This document shows, piece after piece, positions 1-6,440 of a stretch of 10,022 nt of DNA. A program made the translations under genes and the position numbers. The notes below the pieces were generated by a model. The model made no database searches. It saw nothing but the letters and a program-made list of their open reading frames with translations, and was not told the DNA's origin. The first letter of the stretch is position 1, and the number at the start of each line of letters is the position of its first letter. This stretch comes from Pseudomonadota bacterium (GTDB lineage Bacteria; Pseudomonadota; Gammaproteobacteria; Competibacterales; Competibacteraceae): positions 1 to 10,022 of the forward strand of contig JAGTSD010000036.1 of the NCBI GenBank assembly GCA_018262135.1, written 5' to 3'.

Positions 1-503
1 TCGGCGCCAGAGTTATCGACGGTCAGGATGGCATGGGTGGCGTCTGCGGCTGGATTCCAGCCCGAGACGGTGCCGTCTTCGGCGGCGAAGATGAAGCGGG
101 CTGGCCCCGAACCGCTTGGTCCTGTGACCACGAAATCCGTGGTACCGTTGAACACCTGGCCTGTGGGCTTGGCTATCGTTCCTGGTGGGCTGCCGGCCGG
201 CGGCGGGACGGTGACGACCAGCGACAGGATCGTGCCGGCAGTGTTGTAAAGAGTGGAGACGCCCATACCGTTGTCGGAGACCCAGAAGGGGCTGGTGCCG
301 CTATGCGAGATCCCCCAGGCGTTCACCAGATTTGGATCCGTGTGAAGCGCCAGCCCAGGAACGTCTGACACCAGGTTGACCTGATTGAACCTGGTTGAGG
401 TAGCCTGCGCCGGCAGGTTGACCACCGTGAGGCTGAACACAACCAACATCAGTGCAATAGCGATTCTGCTTGACTGTTGTCCGATTCTAAATCTACTTTT
501 CAT
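1..503 (-). CDS. TIGR03118-family secreted protein, N-terminal part (runs off the left edge)
   Basis: Reading the minus strand from the ATG at 503 gives 167 codons without a stop to the window edge, so the C-terminus is missing. Residues 1-34 form a classic Sec signal peptide: basic start (MKSRFR), hydrophobic core at about 14-28, and an AQA cleavage site at 32-34. The mature part carries blocks I know from the TIGR03118 family (sometimes linked to PEP-CTERM proteins): DPNLVNAWGI at 56-65, PFWVSDNGMG at 72-81 and FIFAAEDGTVSGWNP at 137-151. These proteins are predicted beta-propeller-like secreted proteins without an established biochemical role. The start is supported by an AGGAGA ribosome binding site seven bases upstream and by the signal peptide beginning there. 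The family call is from memory of conserved motifs, and I am fairly sure of it. The sorting signal, if any, would lie outside the window. Confidence 0.85.
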   Translation of the reverse strand, partial: MKSRFRIGQQSSRIAIALMLVVFSLTVVNLPAQATSTRFNQVNLVSDVPGLALHTDPNLVNAWGISHSGTSPFWVSDNGMGVSTLYNTAGTILSLVVTVPPPAGSPPGTIAKPTGQVFNGTTDFVVTGPSGSGPARFIFAAEDGTVSGWNPAADATHAILTVDNSGA

Positions 504-510
504 TGAAAAA

Positions 511-516
511 TCTCCT
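511..516 (-). promoter_or_regulatory. Ribosome binding site of the TIGR03118-family gene
   Basis: The minus strand reads AGGAGA seven bases before the ATG at 503. It fixes the start of the secreted protein, which agrees with the signal peptide beginning at that codon. Confidence 0.8.
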
Positions 517-590
517 AAAAGTCTATGAACCAAGGAGAGGCAATAGTTTTCCTATTCCCTCATTCAACATCTACCGATACACCTTTATAA

Positions 591-596
591 ATTATA
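591..596 (-). promoter_or_regulatory. Possible -10 box for the TIGR03118-family gene
   Basis: A perfect TATAAT lies on the minus strand in the AT-rich spacer, about 88 bases upstream of the start codon. At the 17-base spacing the sequence is CATCCA, which is a poor -35 box, so the promoter rests on the -10 alone. The spacer 504-698 otherwise holds no gene; it also contains the palindrome at 640-654. Confidence 0.3.
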
Positions 597-639
597 CGTA
601 CCTTCATCGCCATTGGATGTATTATTTGGAGGCAAATTG

Positions 640-654
640 TCCAATTTAATTGGA
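640..654. repeat. 15-bp palindrome upstream of the secreted-protein gene
   Basis: TCCAAT-TTA-ATTGGA is a perfect 6+3+6 palindrome in AT-rich intergenic DNA, about 45 bases upstream of the candidate -10 box for the minus-strand gene. Its placement fits a binding site for a dimeric regulator, but short palindromes in AT-rich DNA also arise by chance. No regulator gene is nearby. Confidence 0.3.
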
Positions 655-698
655 ATTTCATGTATGGAAATAAACGCAATCGTTTGGCGCAACCACTA

Positions 699-1082
699 CT
701 ATTTGTGCTCTTTGAAGTGACTGGCAGAAGCGGAGATGGTGGGATTGATGGCCACGGAATTTTGAGGCTTGTTCAGGCTTTTGTTAGTTGAGCTGATTGA
801 GAAGGTATCGCCAACGACGTAATCTGTCGTAATCGCGATAATGTGCCAGGCGATGGGGTTCTTGCGCCAGGCGGTCAGGGCGTCCTGGTAGATATCCTGG
901 ACTTGAGCGGGGTCGTAGTCGTGCGGGGGGCTGGTGAGGGATGCCCAGCCGGGGGAGTCAATTACCTGGCTGTTGGCAATTAGCGCCGCTGAGTACAGCT
1001 TAGGGCAATTGGCTTCTGGGCGGAAGAGGGATCGCAGTGAGTGCATGAAGGTATTTATGGTACGGGGGTTTGAAGGATGCAA
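699..1082 (-). pseudogene. Remnant of a phage portal protein (N-terminal fragment)
   Basis: The 127-residue reading frame contains a block typical of the N-terminal region of tailed-phage portal proteins: a helical stretch ending in ALTAWRKNPIA (69-78) followed by IIAITTDYVVGDTFSISS (81-98). In intact portals, which are usually some 400-550 residues, this is followed by a conserved segment rich in F, W, H and N and then by the large clip, stem and crown regions. Here the frame turns into unrelated residues after about residue 105 and stops. Shifting by one base near position 768 gives SKFRGHQSHHLRF, which resembles the expected continuation, so a frameshift plus loss of the rest is likely. 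There is no ribosome binding site before the ATG at 1082, and residue 13 is an alternative start. No other phage gene is visible, so this looks like a relic of a vanished prophage. A portal-derived domestic gene is the alternative. Confidence 0.55.
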
Positions 1083-1104
1083 GGGGAAGATTTATGGGTA
1101 GTTT

Positions 1105-1132
1105 TCACCGGTGCTTTGAAGAGCACCGGTGA
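1105..1132. repeat. Perfect 11-bp inverted repeat (hairpin), possible terminator of the minus-strand unit
   Basis: TCACCGGTGCT and AGCACCGGTGA are perfect reverse complements separated by six bases. The hairpin lies about 70 bases beyond the stop codon of the 496-residue protein in its direction of transcription, the position expected for a terminator. Neither strand has a T-run after the stem, so it is not a textbook intrinsic terminator; it could instead stabilise the mRNA 3' end or mark an old insertion border. Confidence 0.5.
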
Positions 1133-1203
1133 GATAAAGTGCTGTGTGAGAATGATGCTGGTCAACGCTGGTGGGTATAAGCCAACCAATGAGCTGTGGT
1201 TTT

Positions 1204-2694
1204 TTAAATTAGTGTGATCATCACATCGTTATCCTTAAACGGGTCGACGAAAGGCAGCGGCATAGGGAGGCCGGGTACCGTCACCATGAACGTTCTCGTG
1301 ATGGCGTTCGACTGGCCCAGGCTCACCAGCGGCCGGATCGTCAACGCCGGCAGACCACCCCCCGGCGGGAAGATGAAGGTTCCTCCTAATCCACCGGCTA
1401 ACCCGGCAATCGCTGCCGCGATGGGTCCATTGGCAAGCGAGCCTGCAAAGAGGTCGGCGGCTGCAAGGATGGTGGCGAGCGGTGGCCCGACGAACGGCAA
1501 TATCCCAACGGCCAGGTACACCCACGGCGCAATCGATAGATCGGTCCGGACCGTTGACGTCCCGGCCAGACCGACAACGATCGACGGCGGTGTGCCAGGC
1601 CCGGCCATCACCGAGAACGCCGCATCGATGGAGGCGGAGATCGAAAACGCTCCGCTCGCGCCGTTGGCGGTCAGGTTGATCAGCAGACGGATATTGGTGC
1701 CGTCGATCCCGCCGAAAATCGAATTGTAGGTCAGGCTTACGATAGCTGGGATCGGCCCACCCGGCACGGTTGTAACGAGCGGACCAAGGAGCATGAGCGG
1801 GTGTGTGGATTGGAAGGCGCCGAGCGGTATCCCCAGGCCACTCGGTGGCGGAACTGTAAAGCCGTCGCGGATGATATCTCTGAGTACGAATGCATTCGAG
1901 AGGACAATCGCCATGCCGTCGACCGGCAATCCGGTCGCGGTCGAGCGGACCAGGTTCGAGCCGATCGGCGTAATGGATCCACCGCTGCCGGTGCGTGTGG
2001 CGTAGCAAAGCTTGATCGATCCCGGAAGAATTTTGAAACTTGAGCTGGCGATCAGGTTCGCTGCCCCAGACGTAGACGACGGCAGCGTAGGAGCCGGGGC
2101 GAGAACCAGAGAACCGAGCTGGGGCTGGGTGTTGGGTAGATTGGCCAGAAAGCTGTGAAACTGATCCTCTACGGCGGTCCGGAATTCGGCGAGGAGAGCC
2201 GCCCGCGCCTGCTGGTAGAGCGCACCGTTCATCGGATCGGCCATGATCGCCTGGGCCAGCAGCATCGTCGCCAGCGGCGTCGCTAGGACCGAGTTTTCAT
2301 CCAGGTTGACGGTGACGACCGGATCGCTGCCGCTCGGTGTGAACGTGACGGCCAGGGCGTTTGCGGGGGTCATCGCAAGCGGAGCGTCGACCTGGATAGT
2401 ACCGCGCGGCGTGATGAGGGCCATCCACGCGGCGACGTTCATCTGTGGGCCGAAAACCGTGACGGTATTTACCACGATCTGCGAGCCGGCGATATCGAGA
2501 TCGAGGACCAGGCGGTTAGGCGCGGTTAATGTAACTGCGTTGATTGTGGTAGCAACCAGCGCTGTACCGGTCATGCGCGTGGACCTGAATGGAATGGGGC
2601 CGAACGTGAACCGGAAAGTTTGTAATACGGACAGCATTGTCCCGGTCGGGATCTCGGCAAGCACATCGAAACCACCATTATCGGCGAGCGGCAT
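1204..2694 (-). CDS. Beta-rich protein of unknown function, possibly TULIP-like (P47/BPI type)
   Basis: This 496-residue protein is not one I can name with confidence. It has no signal peptide, is poor in charged residues, and is dominated by alternating hydrophobic residues typical of long beta strands (35-140 and 310-385). A helix-rich stretch lies at about 140-183 and a Gly/Ala-rich hydrophobic stretch at 390-437. The pattern of a starting amphipathic helix, long strands, a central helix and then a second strand-rich half recalls two-domain TULIP lipid-binding proteins. The segment MAIVLSNAFVLRDIIRDGF (261-279) resembles the 'is-N-yvf...i..P' block of P47/OrfX-like members. That is a resemblance by eye, not proof. 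The ATG at 2694 has GGGAG eight bases upstream, and this site overlaps the TAA of the preceding gene, so the two are probably translated together. It is the last gene of a three-gene minus-strand unit. Confidence 0.7.
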   Translation of the reverse strand: MPLADNGGFDVLAEIPTGTMLSVLQTFRFTFGPIPFRSTRMTGTALVATTINAVTLTAPNRLVLDLDIAGSQIVVNTVTVFGPQMNVAAWMALITPRGTIQVDAPLAMTPANALAVTFTPSGSDPVVTVNLDENSVLATPLATMLLAQAIMADPMNGALYQQARAALLAEFRTAVEDQFHSFLANLPNTQPQLGSLVLAPAPTLPSSTSGAANLIASSSFKILPGSIKLCYATRTGSGGSITPIGSNLVRSTATGLPVDGMAIVLSNAFVLRDIIRDGFTVPPPSGLGIPLGAFQSTHPLMLLGPLVTTVPGGPIPAIVSLTYNSIFGGIDGTNIRLLINLTANGASGAFSISASIDAAFSVMAGPGTPPSIVVGLAGTSTVRTDLSIAPWVYLAVGILPFVGPPLATILAAADLFAGSLANGPIAAAIAGLAGGLGGTFIFPPGGGLPALTIRPLVSLGQSNAITRTFMVTVPGLPMPLPFVDPFKDNDVMITLI

Positions 2695-2699
2695 ATGGT

Positions 2700-3305
2700 T
2701 TACTCCCTATGTAGAAAAATACCGGCAGGCTTCTCCCGCCAGCTATGCTCGATTGTCATGTTGCGCATCAACTCCACGATCGAGCCGGGCAACAGGGTGG
2801 CGATGCCGAGCACGGTGGACAGCGCCTCGACGACCGCCTGGCGCTCTGCGCTGGTCGCTCCGATCGAGTCTGCCACCTTAGTTACCACGGCGAAGGGATC
2901 GGCTTCGAATTCCGACCTGTCCGGCTCGGCTGCGTTCAAATAACCCCAAATCGCCTGCAGGAGATGCGCGCCGACCGGTGTCGTACGGACGTGCAGCACT
3001 TCGAGATTCCAGCCGGGCGGCAGATCGGCGACTCGAACCTGAAGATCGCGGTCGTCCATGCGCAGATACTTGAGCAGGTAGGCGAGCGCCTTATTGGGGT
3101 CGTCCTTGAATAGGGCGGCGCGCTGGGGGTCGCTGGCGATCCAGGTGTCCACCTCTGGCGCGCGTGCCTTGAGCTCCTGGAGCAGGCGTAGCTGCTCCGG
3201 TTCCAGATTGCCAAACAGGTCTACCAGGTCCGAGTAGTCTGGTGCGACCGGTTCGAGCGAGCTGGGGATTGTCGAATATGGCGGAAACTTGTCTGATGGC
3301 TCCAT
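2700..3305 (-). CDS. Hypothetical 201-residue protein, middle gene of the GDSL unit
   Basis: I do not recognise this protein. It is acidic, has no signal peptide and no membrane span. A helical region at 25-85 includes WIASDPQRAALFKDDPNKAL (55-74), a pattern of two DP turns separated by a short helix that occurs in small bacterial helical proteins of unknown function. A beta-like part follows (VRVADLPPGWNLEVLHVRTT, 90-109), then a second helical region (112-182) with the hydrophobic stretch STVLGIATLLPGSIVELM. The start at 3305 is supported by AAAGGA eight bases upstream (3314-3319). It ends five bases before the next gene, whose ribosome binding site overlaps this TAA, so the two proteins are likely made together. 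A role as scaffold, chaperone or partner of its neighbours is only a guess from context. Confidence 0.75.
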   Translation of the reverse strand: MEPSDKFPPYSTIPSSLEPVAPDYSDLVDLFGNLEPEQLRLLQELKARAPEVDTWIASDPQRAALFKDDPNKALAYLLKYLRMDDRDLQVRVADLPPGWNLEVLHVRTTPVGAHLLQAIWGYLNAAEPDRSEFEADPFAVVTKVADSIGATSAERQAVVEALSTVLGIATLLPGSIVELMRNMTIEHSWREKPAGIFLHRE

Positions 3306-3313
3306 GAACAGGT

Positions 3314-3319
3314 TCCTTT
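3314..3319 (-). promoter_or_regulatory. Ribosome binding site of the 201-residue protein
   Basis: The minus strand reads AAAGGA with an eight-base spacing to the ATG at 3305, which fixes that start. Confidence 0.65.
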
Positions 3320-3336
3320 CGAATGAGTAGTAGTTG

Positions 3337-3355
3337 CGACCAATTCGATTGGTCG
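3337..3355. repeat. 8-bp inverted repeat directly after the GDSL hydrolase stop
   Basis: CGACCAAT-TCG-ATTGGTCG is a perfect hairpin that begins one base after the TAA of the GDSL hydrolase, between it and the 201-residue gene. There is no T-run after it on the minus strand, so it probably does not end transcription. It could act as a processing or attenuating element that lowers expression of the downstream pair relative to the hydrolase. Confidence 0.45.
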
Positions 3356-3356
3356 T

Positions 3357-5657
3357 TTAGAGCCCGATAGAGGGCAGGGCGGCGATGATCGCATCGGCAA
3401 AGGCGCGCGCTCCCCTGGCATTGGGATGGCCGATCGAGGCCAGCGTCGTGACGAAACTGGGAGGTGTGCAAGCAGCGCGTGTGGCTGCAATGGGATCCTC
3501 CGGACCGAGCGAGACCGTGCAGCCGTACAGGAACGTGTCCGAGGCGAAGATGGCGTTCGCGGGGCTGAAGCTGGGAGCTGCAAACGTAATGGCTCGGGAT
3601 GGGACGATTCTGTTCATCGCGGCAACCGCGTTGGCGAGTGCGGTATTCGCCGTTGTTGCGAACAGCGTACTGCGGGCGACCAGACGCGCCTGGATCCAGG
3701 CGCGAACCCCGACCTGGGCAAATGAACCGAAGGCGACCGGCGGGATGCCTGGTAACTCGATAATGGATGAAATGGCAGTCGAGACGCCGGTTGCTATACC
3801 CGAAGCCAGTCCCACCAGTAGACCGAGCCCGCCTAACAGCGCTAACAGAAAATCCAGGTTCGACTCTATGCTGACGATCGGGTAGTAACCGGTTACCACC
3901 ACCCGCGCGGCAGGGAACGCGGTTAGGATATCCGAAAGCAGTGCCGTCATGTCGCTGCCGCACACGATCGTTGTGAGGCGGGCCAGGGCTGTGTCATCGC
4001 CGCGCGAGTCGAGGATGGTTTGCACGCCCACATCGTTGATGCCCCCATCGACAATCACTAGATCGACCTGCGAGAGCTCGCTTGAGAAAAACGCCGGCCA
4101 CGCGGCGACCTGGTCCCTGATCGACTCCCCAGAAGGGCATTCACCACTGAAATCTCCTGGCAAGCGGGGAATCTTCCTAAGAGGCGTTACCGGCTTCGAG
4201 AGGCTAATCATCGCGCCGGAGCGCGCACAGTGATCCACGGCGAAAACGGCGATCCGCCCGCCGCGGCGAGCGCTTATTTCGTCAGCAACCAAGGAAGAAA
4301 AACGTTGGGCGACCGGCAGGCCCTGTCCCCAGACAATCGAATCGCCAAAGGTTGCGATGCGAAACGTCGCCACCAAGACGGTCAGTGCGCCAATCGAGAG
4401 GTAGCGGTCGAACACCTCCACGGTCACCGGCTCGCCAGTCCGCTCCGCAATCGCCGGGGTGCGCACCGGCCGGCTGACTTTGATCTGGATGGTGTGACTG
4501 TCGATGACCTGCACCGCGGCCGGATTGCCGTCGATGGTTACGGAAATATCCGGCCCGAACCCGCTGCCTTTAAGCTTGACAAACGTGTCGGGAAGGACGC
4601 GGGCCGGCGGGTTTGGAATTTCGAGCGTGGCGAGCAGCTCGATGTTAACCCCATTCGAACGGTGATAACTGCGGCCAATTTGCAGCAATTTGTGTCCCGA
4701 TGCCATCGCCGCGGGGCGGAAGGTCAGGCGGGTACCGCTCACAAACGCAGTCGGGCAAGCCGTATGTTCAAGATAAACGATATCGCCGCTGCGCAAATTC
4801 AGGTCCAACACCACGATCGCCGGATCAAGCTCTGAGCCTGCGCTCGCAGAGACGGAGACGAGCACGGGTCCGCCGTGAAACACATTTGCATCGTTGGGCA
4901 GGGTCGGTATGATCTCCAGCGGGGTCATAGCGCCGGGGGGAGCAACGGAATTAAGCCGGCCGCCGATGGCTGCTCCAGTAGGTCCCAGGCAGCCGGCCAG
5001 GCTATCTCCAAACTCGACCAGAGCGGTCGCGTCGCCGAGGCTTTCGCTTCCAGGCGCGCTCGTGGCGAATCCTACCTTCCCATCGCCGGGCGGCTCTGGG
5101 GCGTAGACATCTATGAACGCCTGGTTCCAGCCGGTATTCGTCAGCATCGCTTCCAGGTTTCCGCCGCCCGCCCGAGGGAATAGGACGCGCCGGTTGACCG
5201 GGGGTGGCATTGGAAAACTGCCGTTAATGCGCACGGTATCCCCGGCGCTGCCCCCGGACGGGACGATTGAAGTGATCCCATTGGCATCGACCGACAGGTT
5301 TACGGACGCCCCTGAACTCTGCTGGATGTAATCGCCGGCGCGCCCGGCCGCCTGCAGGACGTCTCCCAGGCAATCTTCGCCCACCGGAGGTAGGGGCGGC
5401 CCGTCGCCGGGGAAAGCAGGCCAATCGTCTAGCCCGCTCAGGGTTATATCCCGCAAGTTGCGACTGGCATCGTCGAGATCGAAGGCGCCCTGCACGAGGG
5501 CGCGCAGCAATCCGTCGCGCTGGTCTCCTTCCAGCGCCCCCGAGTCGCCCAACGCCAGTGTCCCGGTGATCAGGAACGCGGCGGCCTCCGCCGGTGACCA
5601 TTCTCCCGCTTTGTCATTTAGTTTCGATGCCAGATCGGCGAGCGGTATAATCTCCAC
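3357..5657 (-). CDS. SGNH/GDSL-type hydrolase with N-terminal helical region and TIG-like segments
   Basis: The C-terminal part of this 766-residue protein is an SGNH hydrolase, a fold that cleaves acyl, acetyl or other ester bonds. Block I is ATFGDSIVWGQG (435-446) with nucleophile Ser440. Block III is DGGINDVG (537-544), with the GxND oxyanion asparagine at 541. Block V is SIGHPNARGA (741-750) with His744; the usual Asp three residues before it is Ser741 here. Residues 1-115 look helical. Two beta-sandwich-like segments follow: ITSIVPSGGSAGDTVRING (128-146) and VLPDTFVKLKGSGFGPD (354-370), the latter a good IPT/TIG match. A hydrophobic stretch at 602-625 inside the hydrolase could be a membrane or lid helix. 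There is no signal peptide. The start is uncertain: the GTG at 5657 has no ribosome binding site, and the frame stays open and protein-like for 43 more codons upstream. It is first in a unit with the 201- and 496-residue genes. The substrate cannot be deduced. Confidence 0.85.
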   Translation of the reverse strand: MEIIPLADLASKLNDKAGEWSPAEAAAFLITGTLALGDSGALEGDQRDGLLRALVQGAFDLDDASRNLRDITLSGLDDWPAFPGDGPPLPPVGEDCLGDVLQAAGRAGDYIQQSSGASVNLSVDANGITSIVPSGGSAGDTVRINGSFPMPPPVNRRVLFPRAGGGNLEAMLTNTGWNQAFIDVYAPEPPGDGKVGFATSAPGSESLGDATALVEFGDSLAGCLGPTGAAIGGRLNSVAPPGAMTPLEIIPTLPNDANVFHGGPVLVSVSASAGSELDPAIVVLDLNLRSGDIVYLEHTACPTAFVSGTRLTFRPAAMASGHKLLQIGRSYHRSNGVNIELLATLEIPNPPARVLPDTFVKLKGSGFGPDISVTIDGNPAAVQVIDSHTIQIKVSRPVRTPAIAERTGEPVTVEVFDRYLSIGALTVLVATFRIATFGDSIVWGQGLPVAQRFSSLVADEISARRGGRIAVFAVDHCARSGAMISLSKPVTPLRKIPRLPGDFSGECPSGESIRDQVAAWPAFFSSELSQVDLVIVDGGINDVGVQTILDSRGDDTALARLTTIVCGSDMTALLSDILTAFPAARVVVTGYYPIVSIESNLDFLLALLGGLGLLVGLASGIATGVSTAISSIIELPGIPPVAFGSFAQVGVRAWIQARLVARSTLFATTANTALANAVAAMNRIVPSRAITFAAPSFSPANAIFASDTFLYGCTVSLGPEDPIAATRAACTPPSFVTTLASIGHPNARGARAFADAIIAALPSIGL

Positions 5658-5786
5658 CTGACCGCGGTAGCTTTGTAGTATTTCAAGGAATGCCTTTGAC
5701 TCTCGCGATTGTATTAAATCAGCGAATGTTTTCGCGTGCGCTCTGGTTACTTCACCGGAGCGGAAATAACTGCTTCGCGCGCTCGG
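5658..5786 (-). other. Open, protein-like upstream extension of the GDSL gene without a start codon
   Basis: Upstream of the GTG at 5657 the same frame stays open for 43 codons to a TAA at 5787-5789. The last part, with KTFADLIQSRESKAFLEILQ then SYRGQ, looks like real amphipathic helix leading smoothly into the annotated protein. No ATG, GTG or TTG occurs in these codons. Either the true gene began further upstream and was broken by a stop or frameshift, a rare start codon is used, or the resemblance is accidental. Confidence 0.35.
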
Positions 5787-5889
5787 TTATGCTATCGAGG
5801 GGCTTTTATCCGAATCGGACGAAGTTGATGGGATGGCCAGGAAAGTCGAACCGCAGTTGCGGGAGCCGGTGAGCGCCTGGGATGGCTGA
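5761..5889 (+). pseudogene. Possible plus-strand gene remnant in the divergent spacer
   Basis: The plus frame that stops at 5887-5889 reads ALGYAIEGLLSESDEVDGMA, continuing through RKVEPQLREPVSAWDG, which has the composition of a genuine soluble protein C-terminus. It is interrupted by an in-frame TAA at 5767-5769, and upstream of this it continues as VFACALVTSPERK. No start codon or ribosome binding site goes with it, and it overlaps the minus-strand extension of the GDSL gene. The two readings cannot both be right over 5761-5786. I do not recognise a family. The rest of the spacer to 6012 holds only the promoter and binding site of the next gene. Confidence 0.25.
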
Positions 5890-5970
5890 TTATTCTCAGT
5901 TCGCGATTGGTGCGGAAGAGGGAGAGGAGGGAGTTTTTAACCACCGCCGAAATATGGAAAGTCGACAAGT

Positions 5971-5976
5971 TATAAT
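5971..5976 (+). promoter_or_regulatory. Possible -10 box for the small membrane protein gene
   Basis: A perfect TATAAT lies about 35 bases upstream of the ATG at 6013, in AT-rich sequence. No convincing -35 box stands at the usual distance, so the call is tentative. Confidence 0.4.
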
Positions 5977-6012
5977 AAGATAGGATCGGTTCAACGAAAC
6001 GGAGGCTGAAAA

Positions 6013-6210
6013 ATGAACTTTAAGAAACTGGGCATTGAATTTGTAACCGTATTCGCAGTAACCCTGGTAACTACTGCGATTGTGACATTTCTATGGAACA
6101 TTCTCAGGCATGGAGTAAGTACCATAGACTGGGAAACCTCAATCCGTTTAGCGATCATCTTCGGCATAATCTTGACATGGGTAAAGTCACGGGAAATCAA
6201 AGAAAAGTAG
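6013..6210 (+). CDS. Small two-helix membrane protein
   Basis: This 65-residue protein has two clear hydrophobic segments, at about 8-31 and 43-57, joined by a short polar link (LRHGVSTIDWETSIR) and followed by a basic tail (KSREIKEK). Charge placement suggests both ends face the cytoplasm. The start is well supported by a perfect GGAGG (6001-6005) seven bases upstream. I have a general impression that small proteins of this layout are common as stand-alone genes in Chloroflexota-type and other environmental genomes, but no function is known to me. It is more AT-rich than the flanking large genes and separated from the next gene by 230 bases with its own promoter candidate, so it is probably an independent unit. 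Confidence 0.75.
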   Translation: MNFKKLGIEFVTVFAVTLVTTAIVTFLWNILRHGVSTIDWETSIRLAIIFGIILTWVKSREIKEK

Positions 6211-6308
6211 ACATTCCAAGTTCGATGCGAAAGGTAATTTTGATACTCTCCATTCAGGGCACAACCCGGTAAGCATTCGAAGAATGTAAGGACGTTGTAG
6301 ATTTCGAA

Positions 6309-6337
6309 TTGCTCAAAAATGGGGGATATGTTACAAT
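6309..6337 (+). promoter_or_regulatory. Candidate promoter of the companion/M64 peptidase operon
   Basis: TTGCTC (6309-6314) and TACAAT (6332-6337) are separated by exactly 17 bases. The -10 box matches five of six consensus positions and the -35 box matches its first three. It lies about 100 bases before the start at 6441 in an AT-rich spacer and would give a leader of roughly 95 bases. Confidence 0.45.
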
Positions 6338-6430
6338 AAATAAGATAATTATAGTCCAGATAATACCATAGCAACACAACCGCGCGTCCCATCTGCACCG
6401 TCGAACGTCATCGTTGCCTAAACGAGGCAA

Positions 6431-6436
6431 AGGAGG
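6431..6436 (+). promoter_or_regulatory. Strong ribosome binding site deciding the start at 6441
   Basis: AGGAGG stands four bases before the ATG at 6441. A TTG at 6414 in the same frame would extend the protein by nine residues, but that extension is encoded by the binding site itself, so the ATG is the start. Confidence 0.8.
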
Positions 6437-6440
6437 AAAA

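Noticed and set aside
33..368. Plus-strand open frames near the left edge
   Set aside because: They are antisense to the TIGR03118-family gene, which has a signal peptide, ribosome binding site and family motifs on the minus strand.
1214..1729. Plus-strand 171-codon open frame
   Set aside because: It is antisense to the 496-residue protein and has no ribosome binding site. The minus frame is longer and tightly linked to its neighbour.
2243..2881. Plus-strand 212-codon open frame
   Set aside because: It spans the junction of two well-supported minus-strand genes on the opposite strand and ends in Arg/Ser/Pro-rich nonsense.
3091..3963. Minus-strand 290-codon open frame
   Set aside because: It overlaps the GDSL hydrolase and the 201-residue gene in another frame; its product is arginine- and histidine-rich low-complexity sequence typical of an out-of-frame GC-rich reading.
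5690..5872. Plus-strand 60-codon open frame in the divergent spacer
   Set aside because: Its product looks random (many Arg, Ser, Asn, Cys) and it has only a weak upstream AAGGA; another plus frame over the same bases is more protein-like.
5991..6398. Minus-strand 135-codon open frame
   Set aside because: It covers the small two-helix protein gene, which has a perfect binding site on the plus strand; the minus product has no recognisable features.
6414..6440. TTG start extending the M64 companion protein by nine residues
   Set aside because: The extension is the ribosome binding site itself (AGGAGG at 6431-6436), so the ATG at 6441 is the start.
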